64,000 nt of DNA, taken from Flavobacteriales bacterium (GTDB taxonomy: Bacteria; Bacteroidota; Bacteroidia; Flavobacteriales; Schleiferiaceae). The DNA is taken from contig JAAXJR010000030.1 of the NCBI GenBank assembly GCA_012269745.1, positions 121,762 through 185,761 on the forward strand. The letters are read 5' to 3'. The notes beneath the pieces were generated by a model. The model did no database searches. It worked only from the letters and a program-made list of their open reading frames with translations, and was not told where the DNA came from. This document shows, in pieces, positions 51,343-59,863 of the stretch; within the stretch, counting starts at the first letter, position 1, and each line of letters starts with the position of its first letter. Made by a program: the position numbers and the translations under genes.

Positions 51343-51954
51343 ATGATCGCAACTATGGCTAACCCTTCTGCAATGTGGGACTCGAGATACAGTAAACGAA
51401 TCTATGCCTACGGCAAAGAACCCAATGTATTCTTCGCCAATGAATTGGCAAAAATCCCAACGGCCGGTCTGCTACTGCCAGGCGAAGGCGAAGGCCGCAA
51501 TGCTGTCCATGCTTTAAAAAACGGATGGAATGTCATTGCATTTGACCAAAGCGACAAAGGGCGTGATAAGGCGGTCGCATTGGCAGAAGATCATGGATTG
51601 GAACTAGATTTCACAGTAGCTGATGCCCGTGAATTTCAATGCCCTGTATTGGTAGACGTTTTGGCTTATTCTTATTTCCACCTGCCTCCCACCGACGTGC
51701 ACAGCATTTACGATAAGCTGAATGGTTTTCTAGCTCCCGGAGGCAACCTCATATTTGAGGCTTTTTCAACGAAGAACGTTGGTATGGGCAGTGGCGGCCC
51801 ACAAACTGAGAGCATGTGTTTCACTGTTGATGAGGTGAAAAGCATGTTTAGTTCGTTCAAAGAAGTGGAAGTATGGGAGGAAAAAATCACGCTCAACGAA
51901 GGACTCTATCACGACGGCGAGGCATGGGTCATTCGTGCTCGAGGCATGAAATAA
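51343..51954 (+). CDS. Class I SAM-dependent methyltransferase (TehB-like)
   Basis: A 203-aa cytosolic methyltransferase. Seen are MWDSRYSKRIYAYGKEPNVFFANEL, the SAM-binding motif LLLPGEGEGRNAVHAL (motif I, GEGEGRNA form), DQSDKGRDKAVALAEDHGLELDFTVADAREF and LAPGGNLIFEAFSTKN. The group includes TehB-like and thiopurine-type methyltransferases; the substrate is unknown. ATG 51343 (MIATMANPSAMW) was chosen; ATG 51355 is almost as likely and the TTG at 51298 is unlikely. It shows divergent transcription from rpmH. Confidence 0.88.
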   Translation: MIATMANPSAMWDSRYSKRIYAYGKEPNVFFANELAKIPTAGLLLPGEGEGRNAVHALKNGWNVIAFDQSDKGRDKAVALAEDHGLELDFTVADAREFQCPVLVDVLAYSYFHLPPTDVHSIYDKLNGFLAPGGNLIFEAFSTKNVGMGSGGPQTESMCFTVDEVKSMFSSFKEVEVWEEKITLNEGLYHDGEAWVIRARGMK

Positions 51955-51976
51955 ACAACACCAATTTTATTATACG

Positions 51977-51984
51977 TACCTTTG
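51977..51984 (+). promoter_or_regulatory. -7 box TACCTTTG of the DEAD-box gene
   Basis: Exact TANNTTTG match 107 bases before the helicase ATG, placing transcription start near 51991 and giving a leader of about 100 bases. Confidence 0.6.
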
Positions 51985-51990
51985 CGCCTG

Positions 51991-52091
51991 ATTTTAAGGG
52001 GTGTCTATCTTCCATGTAGGGTAAAATTGAAAGGAAGCGCTGACACTCTAGTAGGCGTACCCAGCGGAACTGGGCAATTTTAAAGGCCGAT
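51991..52091 (+). promoter_or_regulatory. Structured 5' leader of the DEAD-box helicase mRNA
   Basis: A nested stem pairs GTGTC (52001-52005) with GACAC (52042-52046) and CTTCC (52009-52013) with GGAAG (52033-52037), with a small internal loop. A second hairpin is CCCAG-CGGAA-CTGGG (52060-52074), 17 bases before the ATG. A long structured leader is typical of cold-induced DEAD-box helicase genes; a role in temperature or autoregulation is inferred. Confidence 0.45.
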
Positions 52092-54119
52092 ATGGCCAAC
52101 CTTATGGAAACGTATAAAGACAGCGGTCTTCACCCGGATATTATCCGCGGTGTAGAAGCATTGGGATTCGTTGAACCGACCCCTATTCAAAAAATGAGCA
52201 TTGAACATTTGCTCGAAGAACAAACAGACCTTATTGCATTTGCTCAAACTGGAACTGGAAAAACGGCAGCATTCTCGCTACCTATCCTGCATCAGCTTGA
52301 AGGAGACGTGCAACACGTTCAGGCTATTGTTCTTGCTCCAACGCGTGAACTTTGTTTACAGATTGCAAAGGATATTGAATCCTATGCAAAATTCATGGAC
52401 GTGAAAGTGACTGCCGTATATGGCGGTTCACCAATCTCGAAACAAATCAAAGAACTTCAAGGCCGTCCACAAATAGTAGTGGGTACACCAGGACGTACAC
52501 TAGATTTGATCGAGCGTCGTAAACTTCGCATTGAGGATGTCCAATTCCTTGTGCTAGACGAAGCTGATGAAATGCTAAGTATGGGCTTCCAAGATGAATT
52601 GGACGCCATTTTAGCCAACACTCCGGAATACAAACAAACGCTTTGCTTCTCTGCAACGATGCCGGACGGAATGAAGCATCTAACGAAGAAATACCTCAAG
52701 GAGCCCAAAGAAATCTCTGCAGGCAAGCGCAACATCAGTGCTTCGAACGTAGAGCATGAACTATATGTAGTGAGCTCTAAGAATACTTATGAGGCGATGC
52801 GCCGCATCCTTGATTTTAATCCAGAGATGTACGGGATTGTCTTCTGTCGTACGCGTAGAGAAACACAAAGCATTGCAGAGCAGCTTGTAAACGACGGCTA
52901 CCGTGCTGAAGCTATTCACGGTGACCTCAGCCAAGCGCAGCGCGATGATGTAATGAAGCGATTTAGAAATAAATCACTCAACGTCATGGTCGCTACCGAC
53001 GTAGCTGCTCGTGGTATTGATGTAAATGACCTTACGCACGTAATTAACGTAAACATTCCAGACGATCCTGAGGTTTATGTGCACCGTTCAGGTCGTACAG
53101 GACGTGCAGGAGCAAGCGGTATTTCACTTGTCATCACTCACGGCCGAAACATGCGCAAGGTAAAAACTTTGGAGCGTGTCATCGGTAAAACCTTTGAAAC
53201 TAAAATGGTCCCTTCTGGTGAAGATATTTGCCAAGTAAAGATGCGTCAAGCCATTGGCGATCTTGAAAAAATGGATCACGTATATGAGCTCGACCCGCAA
53301 TTAGTGGAAGAGGCCATGGATAAATTGGCCCATCTAAGCAAGGCCGATCTTATTGAACGCTTCCTAGGTCATGAGGTAAGCACTATCCTCAGTCGTTACC
53401 GTGGTGCTAGAAACATCAACGAAACGGCGAAAAAAGCTAAAGAGCACGGACGTAGAGACTCTCGTACAGGCAGTGAAGAAGGCTTCAAAACAATTGTTGT
53501 TGACCTTGGCTACCGCCAAAATGTGAATCCGTCGAGACTCATGGGTGTTATTAATGACGCCATGGACGGAACAAAAGTGCGTATCGGTAAGATTGACATG
53601 GACAAAACCTTCACTCGTATTGATGTTGAAGAACGTCATGCAGCTGAAATTGCCGCTCGACTCTCAGGGGCGAAGACTGGTTCCTATGTAATCAACGCTT
53701 ACTTTGAAGAAGGTGGTGCCAAACCACAGCGCAGCGGTCGCAGCAGTTACGGTGGAGGACGTCGTGATGACAGAGGCGGTAGAGACCGTGGTGGACGCGG
53801 GCGTCGCGATAGCGGCAATAGCTTTGAAAAACGTGGTCGCAGAGAAGATCGTGGAGGTTTTGAAAATAGAGGTCGACGCGAAGACCGTGGCGGCTTTGAG
53901 CGTAGAGAGCGTCGTGACTTTAATGACCGTCCGAGAAGAGAAGATGGCGGATCGAATAGATTTGGCCGCGATTTCGGCGATCGTCTAGAATCTCGCGAGG
54001 ACCGTCCAAGAAGAAAGAGAATTGGCGAAGACAGATTTGACGGCGGAAAGCGTAAATCTTCGAAGTCAAAATCCAAAGGAAGTTCTAAATTTAAGGGCGC
54101 ACCAAGGAGAAATAGATAA
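52092..54119 (+). CDS. DEAD-box ATP-dependent RNA helicase with DbpA-type domain and RG-rich tail
   Basis: A 675-aa DeaD/CsdA-type helicase that unwinds RNA in ribosome assembly and cold adaptation. Motifs in order are the Q motif EPTPIQKMS, AQTGTGKTAAF, PTRELCLQI, DEADEMLSMGF, SATMP, HGDLSQAQRD, VATDVAARGIDV and HRSGRTGRAG (core about 1-370). A dimerisation-like helical part follows, then a DbpA-type RNA-binding domain at about 455-530 (GYRQNVNPSRLMGVINDA, IRIGKIDMDKTFTRIDVE). A low-complexity tail (about 540-675) is rich in R, G, D and K with RGG/RED repeats. The tail could promote RNA binding or condensates. Its stop overlaps the SDR start by one base. Confidence 0.95.
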   Translation: MANLMETYKDSGLHPDIIRGVEALGFVEPTPIQKMSIEHLLEEQTDLIAFAQTGTGKTAAFSLPILHQLEGDVQHVQAIVLAPTRELCLQIAKDIESYAKFMDVKVTAVYGGSPISKQIKELQGRPQIVVGTPGRTLDLIERRKLRIEDVQFLVLDEADEMLSMGFQDELDAILANTPEYKQTLCFSATMPDGMKHLTKKYLKEPKEISAGKRNISASNVEHELYVVSSKNTYEAMRRILDFNPEMYGIVFCRTRRETQSIAEQLVNDGYRAEAIHGDLSQAQRDDVMKRFRNKSLNVMVATDVAARGIDVNDLTHVINVNIPDDPEVYVHRSGRTGRAGASGISLVITHGRNMRKVKTLERVIGKTFETKMVPSGEDICQVKMRQAIGDLEKMDHVYELDPQLVEEAMDKLAHLSKADLIERFLGHEVSTILSRYRGARNINETAKKAKEHGRRDSRTGSEEGFKTIVVDLGYRQNVNPSRLMGVINDAMDGTKVRIGKIDMDKTFTRIDVEERHAAEIAARLSGAKTGSYVINAYFEEGGAKPQRSGRSSYGGGRRDDRGGRDRGGRGRRDSGNSFEKRGRREDRGGFENRGRREDRGGFERRERRDFNDRPRREDGGSNRFGRDFGDRLESREDRPRRKRIGEDRFDGGKRKSSKSKSKGSSKFKGAPRRNR

Positions 54120-54937
54120 TGAAATCATTCAAGGGCAAAGTAGTTTGGATTACAGGAGCAAGCAGTGGTATAGGCCGTGCATTAGCCCAAGCCTATTCTG
54201 ACGAAGGAGCCTTTGTTATTATCTCGGCCCGAAGAAAAGAACTGCTTGAAGAAGTAAAGTCGAGTGTAAAAGAACCGTCTAATTGTATGGTTCTTCCACT
54301 CGATCTTACCCAACATGACCAAGCATCACATTGGGTTCAAGAGGCGCTTTCTTTCAAAGGCCATATTGACATCCTCGTTAATAATGGGGGCATTGGTCAT
54401 TTGGGCTCCGTGGACGAAATGGACTTTGAGGTAGAACGCAGGGTCATGGAAGTCAATTTTTGGGCAGCCGCTGCGCTGACCAAAGCAGTTTTACCATCTA
54501 TGCTTGACAGAAACCAAGGAGAGATTTGGACAGTTGCCAGCATTCTTGCCTATTTCGGGAGCCCAAAGCTCGCAGCTTATGCAGCAAGCAAATTCGCCGT
54601 GATGGGTTATTTCGAATCCTTACAATATGAGTTAGCAGGCACTGGTGTCCACGCAGGCATCTTAAGTCCTGGCTTTATCAACACGGCAGTCACATTAAGT
54701 AGTCTTGGACCGGATGGCAAGCCTATTGGCAAGAACAGTGTGGCCCAAGAAAAGGGGATGTTGCCCGAGGAATTGGCACAAAAATTTTTGAATAAAACAA
54801 GAAAGACTCGTCCACCAAAGAACATTGTTATCGGTAAATATGAACGCTTTTCGGTTCCTTTTAAGCGAATACTTCCGAGGTTGTTTCGCATTGTCTATGG
54901 AAAACTGACGAATGTCACTCGCAAGAAGAAGGACTAA
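54119..54937 (+). CDS. Short-chain dehydrogenase/reductase (classical SDR)
   Basis: A 272-aa NAD(P)-dependent oxidoreductase. The cofactor motif is TGASSGIG (about 12-19), the structural NNGG is in LVNNGGIGHLG, the catalytic Ser is in VASILAYFGSPKL and the YxxxK is in AAYAASKFAV. The C-terminus is long and basic (RILPRLFRIVYGKLTNVTRKKKD), fitting loose membrane association. It resembles the DHRS7-like retinol/steroid group, but the substrate is not predictable. It is coupled to the helicase gene by TAATG. Confidence 0.92.
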   Translation: MKSFKGKVVWITGASSGIGRALAQAYSDEGAFVIISARRKELLEEVKSSVKEPSNCMVLPLDLTQHDQASHWVQEALSFKGHIDILVNNGGIGHLGSVDEMDFEVERRVMEVNFWAAAALTKAVLPSMLDRNQGEIWTVASILAYFGSPKLAAYAASKFAVMGYFESLQYELAGTGVHAGILSPGFINTAVTLSSLGPDGKPIGKNSVAQEKGMLPEELAQKFLNKTRKTRPPKNIVIGKYERFSVPFKRILPRLFRIVYGKLTNVTRKKKD

Positions 54938-54940
54938 ACT

Positions 54941-54948
54941 TATATTTG
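54941..54948 (+). promoter_or_regulatory. -7 box TATATTTG of the 2OG oxygenase gene
   Basis: Exact TANNTTTG match 19 bases before ATG 54968, in the 30-base gap after the SDR gene; the oxygenase can be transcribed alone. Confidence 0.6.
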
Positions 54949-54967
54949 GATTCAAATCTACAGACTC

Positions 54968-55780
54968 ATGGCAGAAGGAATCATTAGAGACGCGTACTTA
55001 AAAACAGAGAATGCAGCGGCACTGAGCGACAGCTATATGAATGCACAACCGTGCAAGTACCTTGTCATGGAGAATTTCTTTACGGAAGAAATAGCCAAGG
55101 ATCTCTTCGAAAACTTCCCGTCAATTCAAGATTTGAATGTGAAGCGTAAGAGTCTGAATGAGGACAAAAGCGAAGATTACCACTTCGAACGCTGGCATCC
55201 TTCATTCGCTAAAATCAGAGAGGCAGTTTCGTCCAAGGAATGGTACGAGCAATTGACCCGTATTACCGGTATTGAAGGTCTACACACCACAACAGATGCC
55301 TTAGGCTCTGGGGTTCACCAAGGGAAGAACGGTTCTTATGTAGATATTCATATTGACGTGAACATGAACCCAAAACTGGGTCTTTGGAGACGTATTAATC
55401 TACTTGTATATCTTAACAAAGATTGGAAACCAGAATATGGTGGTGATCTAGAATTATGGAACAAGGAAATGACAGAATGTGTCGTAAAGGTCCCTCCAAC
55501 GTTCAATACAGCAGTGATCTTCTATACAGATGATAACAGCCCTCACGGCTACCGCAAAATCAACATCCCTGAAGGCGAAAGTAGAAAGAGCTTCTATACT
55601 TACTTCTACACAAAACCAGAAGACGGAGTGAGTTACAGAGATTCAAAATTCATTTCAAGACCCGACGACGCAGCAGGCAAAAAGTTAGCTACAGGAGTCA
55701 AAGAAACATTAAAGATTAATGGAAAGAAATTCTTGAAATTTATCGGACTAAAAGATCTCGATTTCCAAGACAAGAATTAA
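54968..55780 (+). CDS. 2-oxoglutarate/Fe(II)-dependent oxygenase
   Basis: A 270-aa jelly-roll dioxygenase. The iron triad is HID (in YVDIHIDVNMNP, about 122-124) and His in NSPHGYRKI (about 198); the 2OG-binding Arg is in ESRKSFYTYFYT. The central LLVYLNKDWKPEYGGDLELW is the family core, as in Tpa1/prolyl hydroxylase-like enzymes. The target is unknown: a protein proline or arginine, or a small molecule. It has its own -7 box and a following terminator, and is convergent with trkH. Confidence 0.9.
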   Translation: MAEGIIRDAYLKTENAAALSDSYMNAQPCKYLVMENFFTEEIAKDLFENFPSIQDLNVKRKSLNEDKSEDYHFERWHPSFAKIREAVSSKEWYEQLTRITGIEGLHTTTDALGSGVHQGKNGSYVDIHIDVNMNPKLGLWRRINLLVYLNKDWKPEYGGDLELWNKEMTECVVKVPPTFNTAVIFYTDDNSPHGYRKINIPEGESRKSFYTYFYTKPEDGVSYRDSKFISRPDDAAGKKLATGVKETLKINGKKFLKFIGLKDLDFQDKN

Positions 55781-55793
55781 GATTCCACAACTC

Positions 55794-55822
55794 AACGCTC
55801 CTTTTTACAGAGGCGTTTTTTT
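55794..55822 (+). terminator. Terminator after the 2OG oxygenase gene
   Basis: AACGCTC / GAGGCGTT (one bulge) with 9-base loop, followed by T5 that reaches the trkH stop codon on the other strand. Confidence 0.7.
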
Positions 55823-57623
55823 ATCCTACGTGCATATTACCCTTTGGGTAGGTAAAGGTGTTCGATTCAGGGCGAGTACCACTTAAAGCAAACGCTAAGG
55901 TTAGAGTCCCTACCCTACCCACAAGCATACTTAGCATTATGACCACCTTACTGCCGAAACTTAAATCAGCGGTAATTCCAGTACTTAATCCAACAGTACA
56001 AAAGGCACTTACCTGCTCAAAGGCTAAATCAAGAAATGCCATCTGAGGCTCCAAAATAGTCAACACAAAAATGCCCAAGAAGATGAACACTATAGCGAAC
56101 AAGAATACTGCGAAAGCCCTGTTCATAAGCTCCCAAGGAATTTTATTCTTGTAAAGGTTGATGTCCTTTTTACCGCGAATCGTCGCAGCAGCACTTAAAA
56201 AGACTAAGGCAAACGTGCTCGTCTTGATACCTCCCGCTGTTGAACCAGAACCTCCACCGATGAACATCAAAAAGATCATCATCAGCATCGCAGGCATCGC
56301 CATTGCACCTATGTCAATGGTGTTGAAACCGGCCGTTCTAGCAGTAATACTTTGAAAGAAGCTATTCGATAGGTGGTCACCAATCTGCCCCTCAAAATTC
56401 AAGGTTAAGGCAAAAACCAAACCTCCTACCACAAGCAGTATTCCAGCTACAGATAGACCGATCTTAGTTCCCAGTCGCATACCACGCCAGCTCTTGATTA
56501 AGCTTTGCTTTCTCCATGGCTGAGCGAGCACATCAGACAATGTTCCAAAACCAATTCCTCCTAGGACAATTAACAAGGCAATGACCCAATGAACGCTTGG
56601 CATAAGCGCCGCCCCAGGGGTAGCTAATGAGTCGGAGAATAGAGAGAAGCCAGCATTATTGAATGCACTAATACTATGGAAGATGCTGTGGAACATGGTA
56701 TTGCCCAAAGAGTCGAAATGCGGGAACCAGATGATCCCTAAAGCAATAGCCCCCAAAAGCTCCATGGTTAAAGTCAGTCTAAATATGGCACCAACCAGCC
56801 TACCACTTTGCTGCATACTCTCCCCGAGATTCTCACTCATGAAGTTTTGCTGACGCATACCAAAACCACCACGAAGAATCGCAAAAAGGGCCGCAAAGGA
56901 AATGATATTCAAACCTCCTAATTGCATCAGGATCATGACGATCATTTGACCCTTAAAAGAAAGTACGGTAGAGATATCCACAAGGCTTAGGCCAGTAACA
57001 CAACTGGCACTAATACTGGTAAACAATGCCGTCACTAAGTCCAAAGCCTCTGGGCCAGCAGTCATCTCGGGAAGCATCAATAAACCTGTCCCTATGGCTA
57101 TCAAAATGATAAAACTGATGATAAGTAAGGTAGGAGCACTTAAATTAAAATCGGGCAATCGCTCACCAACCTTACCAAACTCTAAGAAAACGATGATCAT
57201 TACGTAGAATTGGAGCAATAAGACGAACCCACTTTGCAGGCTACTGACACCAATAGCATCACCTAAAACACTGAGGAGCTCTACGCCTCGAATGTTTATT
57301 GTCAAGATATCAAGCACCAAGAAGACCATTAGAATGGCCTCCCATTTCCGGGATTTAATGAATTCCCAAGGATGGAAATTGTAAATAATTTCTACGATGA
57401 ATTTGATCAAGTAATAGCCTATTGAGGCACGAACTATAATCCCAATGATGTGGTTTTGGGCTTCAGTTAATTCATAGCCATGAAAAACAATCAAGGAGAC
57501 AATTGTGCTCAGGGCAACGAAAAAAGAGAGTTTGGATAAGGCCCCGAGAACAAAATCGCGACTATCGTACAGGCGTATGTTGACCTGCTCTCTGAAAGCA
57601 TTGAAACGTTGTTTGAAACTCAA
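55821..57623 (-). CDS. trkH: TrkH-family potassium uptake protein
   Basis: A 600-aa K+ transporter subunit with four M1-P-M2-like repeats. Signs are TGLLMLPEMTAGPEALDLVTALFTSISASCVTGLSLVD (first filter), FHSISAFNNAGFSLF, TARTAGFNTIDIGAM and GLSTGITADLSFGSKVVIMLSMLVGRVGTLTLAFAL. A long N-terminal extension of about 170 aa with additional helices precedes the core. TrkH usually works with cytosolic TrkA, which is not in the window. It follows the DUF6165 gene by 29 bases on the same strand. Confidence 0.94.
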   Translation of the reverse strand: MSFKQRFNAFREQVNIRLYDSRDFVLGALSKLSFFVALSTIVSLIVFHGYELTEAQNHIIGIIVRASIGYYLIKFIVEIIYNFHPWEFIKSRKWEAILMVFLVLDILTINIRGVELLSVLGDAIGVSSLQSGFVLLLQFYVMIIVFLEFGKVGERLPDFNLSAPTLLIISFIILIAIGTGLLMLPEMTAGPEALDLVTALFTSISASCVTGLSLVDISTVLSFKGQMIVMILMQLGGLNIISFAALFAILRGGFGMRQQNFMSENLGESMQQSGRLVGAIFRLTLTMELLGAIALGIIWFPHFDSLGNTMFHSIFHSISAFNNAGFSLFSDSLATPGAALMPSVHWVIALLIVLGGIGFGTLSDVLAQPWRKQSLIKSWRGMRLGTKIGLSVAGILLVVGGLVFALTLNFEGQIGDHLSNSFFQSITARTAGFNTIDIGAMAMPAMLMMIFLMFIGGGSGSTAGGIKTSTFALVFLSAAATIRGKKDINLYKNKIPWELMNRAFAVFLFAIVFIFLGIFVLTILEPQMAFLDLAFEQVSAFCTVGLSTGITADLSFGSKVVIMLSMLVGRVGTLTLAFALSGTRPESNTFTYPKGNMHVG

Positions 57624-57652
57624 AACAGAAAATTTCTATTATCGAAGTTACA

Positions 57653-58069
57653 CTATTCTTGGGAATCGGTCCCTCGAACGGTGTAGTCGATATAAGATTT
57701 CGCCTCAACAAGAGTACTTCCCGTCAAAACGTTCACCGCTTTCTTTAAAGCCGCTCTCTCGTCATTAAGGAAGTAAACACTTCGCGCCTTGTTAATGAAC
57801 TCCTGACCAAAATCTGCTTTGGATTCCAATACACGCAGTTCATCTTCAACGTCCCAAAGTTGCTCGTTGATTTTTTTAAGTTTCTCGGCAAGATCATGAA
57901 CCGTTGAAGGGTCGTCCACAGAATTGTACACAAATTTCACACCTTCGGACAGAGCATCCATCTCTCGCTGAACATTCGTGAGTTTTTCTGCATCAGAGAT
58001 ACGCTCACTTTTAATGACAAGGATGGTATGCTTATCAATAATCTCCCCGTTGGCAACTTCAATTTTCAT
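57653..58069 (-). CDS. DUF6165-family protein
   Basis: A 138-aa soluble, mostly helical protein with the family opening MKIEVANGEIIDKHTILVIKSERI and a coiled-coil-like middle (LAEKLKKINEQLWDVEDELRVLESK). The function is unknown. It lies 11 bases after the aspartate aminotransferase gene and before trkH, so the three are likely one operon. The DUF6165 opening is recalled, not searched. Confidence 0.8.
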   Translation of the reverse strand: MKIEVANGEIIDKHTILVIKSERISDAEKLTNVQREMDALSEGVKFVYNSVDDPSTVHDLAEKLKKINEQLWDVEDELRVLESKADFGQEFINKARSVYFLNDERAALKKAVNVLTGSTLVEAKSYIDYTVRGTDSQE

Positions 58070-58080
58070 CTCGACGATTC

Positions 58081-59280
58081 TTAGTCCTCTAAACGAGCAA
58101 CTGCATCTTTAACCCGGCGCACAGCCTCTTGCAGATCGCTCTCTGCAGCAGCATAAGAAAATCTGATATATCCCGGCAATCCAAAGGCATCACCAGGTAC
58201 GGTGCTAACCAATCCTTCCTCTAACAAGTACATGCTTAGGTCAAGCGATGTTTCGATAGTCTTGCCTTCAAATTTTTTACCTAAAAGTTCACTTACCCTT
58301 GGGAACACATAAAATGCTCCTGGAGGAGTATCCAATTCGAATCCTGGAATTTCATTAATCCAACCTACCATCTTTTCACGACGACCGGCAAAAGTATCCA
58401 CCATATATTTTACGGTAGATGGATCTGCCTCAACTGCAGCTTTACAGGCACGCTGCGCAACAGAATTGGTCCCTGAAGTAAAATTTGACTGGAACTTCGT
58501 ACATGCTTTAGCGAGCCACTCCGGAGCACCAATATAACCGATACGCCATCCGGTCATTGCAAAGCCTTTAGAAAGACCATTCACCGTAATTGTTTGGTTA
58601 TAAACCTCAGGGAAGCTTGCAATACTCACATGCTCTACTTCACCATAGTTAAGCAGCTCATAAATCTCGTCTGAGATGATATGTAGATTCGGGTGCTTAG
58701 CAACAACCTTGGCAATTTCAGCCAATTCTTCTCCGCTGTAAATAGCACCACATGGGTTATTCGGCGAAGAGAAGATGAGCACTTTTGATTTATCTGTAAT
58801 TGACGCCTCTAACTGGTCAGCAGTAATTTTAAAGCCGCTTTCCTTAGAAGTTGGAAGCACCTTCACTACGCCACCACAATACTTTGCCTGGTCCATGTAG
58901 CTTACCCAATATGGTGCTGGAATGATCACCTCATCACCTGGATTTACTAAAGCTAAGAATACATTAAGCAGGCTCTGTTTTGCTCCAGTGCTAACTACAA
59001 TTTGCTCGGCATTGTATTCTAGATTATTATCTCTTTTGAATTTAGCAGCAATAGAATCACGCAAATCCGCAAAACCAGGAACTGGCATGTAGTGTGTGTA
59101 ATTCTGCTCCATTGCCTCATTGGCTGCTTCTTTAATGAAATCTGGGGTGTCAAAATCTGGCTCACCTAAAGACAAGCTGATCACGTTCTTACCCGTGGCG
59201 CTCAATTCTCTGGCTTTCTTAGCCATTTCAATCGTCATTGGAAGGCCCATTTCCTGGGCGCGTTGCGAAAGTGCTTTCAT
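58081..59280 (-). CDS. Aspartate aminotransferase, class I fold (Igamma type)
   Basis: A 399-aa PLP aminotransferase converting aspartate and 2-oxoglutarate, possibly also prephenate. Seen are LSLGEPDFDTPDFIKEAA, VSTGAKQSLLNVFLALVNPGDEVIIPAPYWVSY, SSPNNPCGAIYSGEEL, the cofactor Asp in IISDEIYELLNYG, the Schiff-base Lys in VNGLSKGFAMTGWRIGYIGAP, and the substrate Arg in GYIRFSYAAAE. ATG 59280 (MKALSQRAQEMG) was chosen over an earlier frame to 59307. A -7 box lies 25 bases upstream. Confidence 0.95.
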   Translation of the reverse strand: MKALSQRAQEMGLPMTIEMAKKARELSATGKNVISLSLGEPDFDTPDFIKEAANEAMEQNYTHYMPVPGFADLRDSIAAKFKRDNNLEYNAEQIVVSTGAKQSLLNVFLALVNPGDEVIIPAPYWVSYMDQAKYCGGVVKVLPTSKESGFKITADQLEASITDKSKVLIFSSPNNPCGAIYSGEELAEIAKVVAKHPNLHIISDEIYELLNYGEVEHVSIASFPEVYNQTITVNGLSKGFAMTGWRIGYIGAPEWLAKACTKFQSNFTSGTNSVAQRACKAAVEADPSTVKYMVDTFAGRREKMVGWINEIPGFELDTPPGAFYVFPRVSELLGKKFEGKTIETSLDLSMYLLEEGLVSTVPGDAFGLPGYIRFSYAAAESDLQEAVRRVKDAVARLED

Positions 59281-59304
59281 TTCTAAATTCCTATTGTGGG
59301 ACGG

Positions 59305-59312
59305 CAAAAATA
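59305..59312 (-). promoter_or_regulatory. -7 box TATTTTTG of the aminotransferase operon
   Basis: Exact TANNTTTG match on the minus strand, 25 bases upstream of ATG 59280, in the 61-base gap divergent from the small membrane protein gene. Confidence 0.6.
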
Positions 59313-59341
59313 ACGATATTTGTTACCCTTAACATACTTTC

Positions 59342-59863
59342 ATGGAAGCATTTATTGAAATTCTAAAGTACACTTTTCCAGCAGCCTTAATGCTGTTACT
59401 CACTTACCTTCTACTGTCCAATTTTGTAGATAACGAGGAAAAGCGTCGCGCATTCTACTTGCGTAAGGATTTGCAGAAGAAATCACTTCCTATGCGCATG
59501 CAAGCTTTCGAGCGCATCATTATGTTGCTAGAAAGAATCACGCCTAACCACCTTGTTATTCGCATCAAACCTGGCAACATGTCCATTGGCCAATACCGCA
59601 AAGCCCTTGTAGAGGCTGTTCGCCAAGAGTTTGATTACAATATCACTCAACAAGTTTATGTAAGCGACGATGCATGGAACCATGTGGTAAGTGCCAAAAG
59701 CCAGGTGATCAGTATCATCAACAAAGTAGCAGGTACACTTGGCGCAGAAGCCACTGCTGCTGATCTAGCAAAAGAGTTGATTAATGCAGAAATGGCGGGT
59801 GAGATTTTTCCTACGAAAGCAGCAATCCTACTAATTAAGCACGAAGCTGCTCGCTCATTCTAA
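59342..59863 (+). CDS. Small membrane-anchored hypothetical protein
   Basis: A 173-aa protein: an N-terminal membrane helix (about 10-30, FPAALMLLLTYLLLSNFV), then a helical cytosolic domain with LPMRMQAFERIIMLLERITPNHLVIRIKPGNMS and IGQYRKALVEAVRQEFDYNITQQVYVSDDAW. It belongs to a conserved Bacteroidetes family (DUF7935-like, from memory). The function is unknown. Its stop overlaps the convergent meaB stop by four bases. Confidence 0.8.
   Translation: MEAFIEILKYTFPAALMLLLTYLLLSNFVDNEEKRRAFYLRKDLQKKSLPMRMQAFERIIMLLERITPNHLVIRIKPGNMSIGQYRKALVEAVRQEFDYNITQQVYVSDDAWNHVVSAKSQVISIINKVAGTLGAEATAADLAKELINAEMAGEIFPTKAAILLIKHEAARSF

Noticed and set aside
53747..54076. Minus-strand frame of 109 aa opposite the helicase tail
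   Set aside because: It is a shadow of the RG-rich repeat on the other strand, with low-complexity arginine/proline/serine composition.
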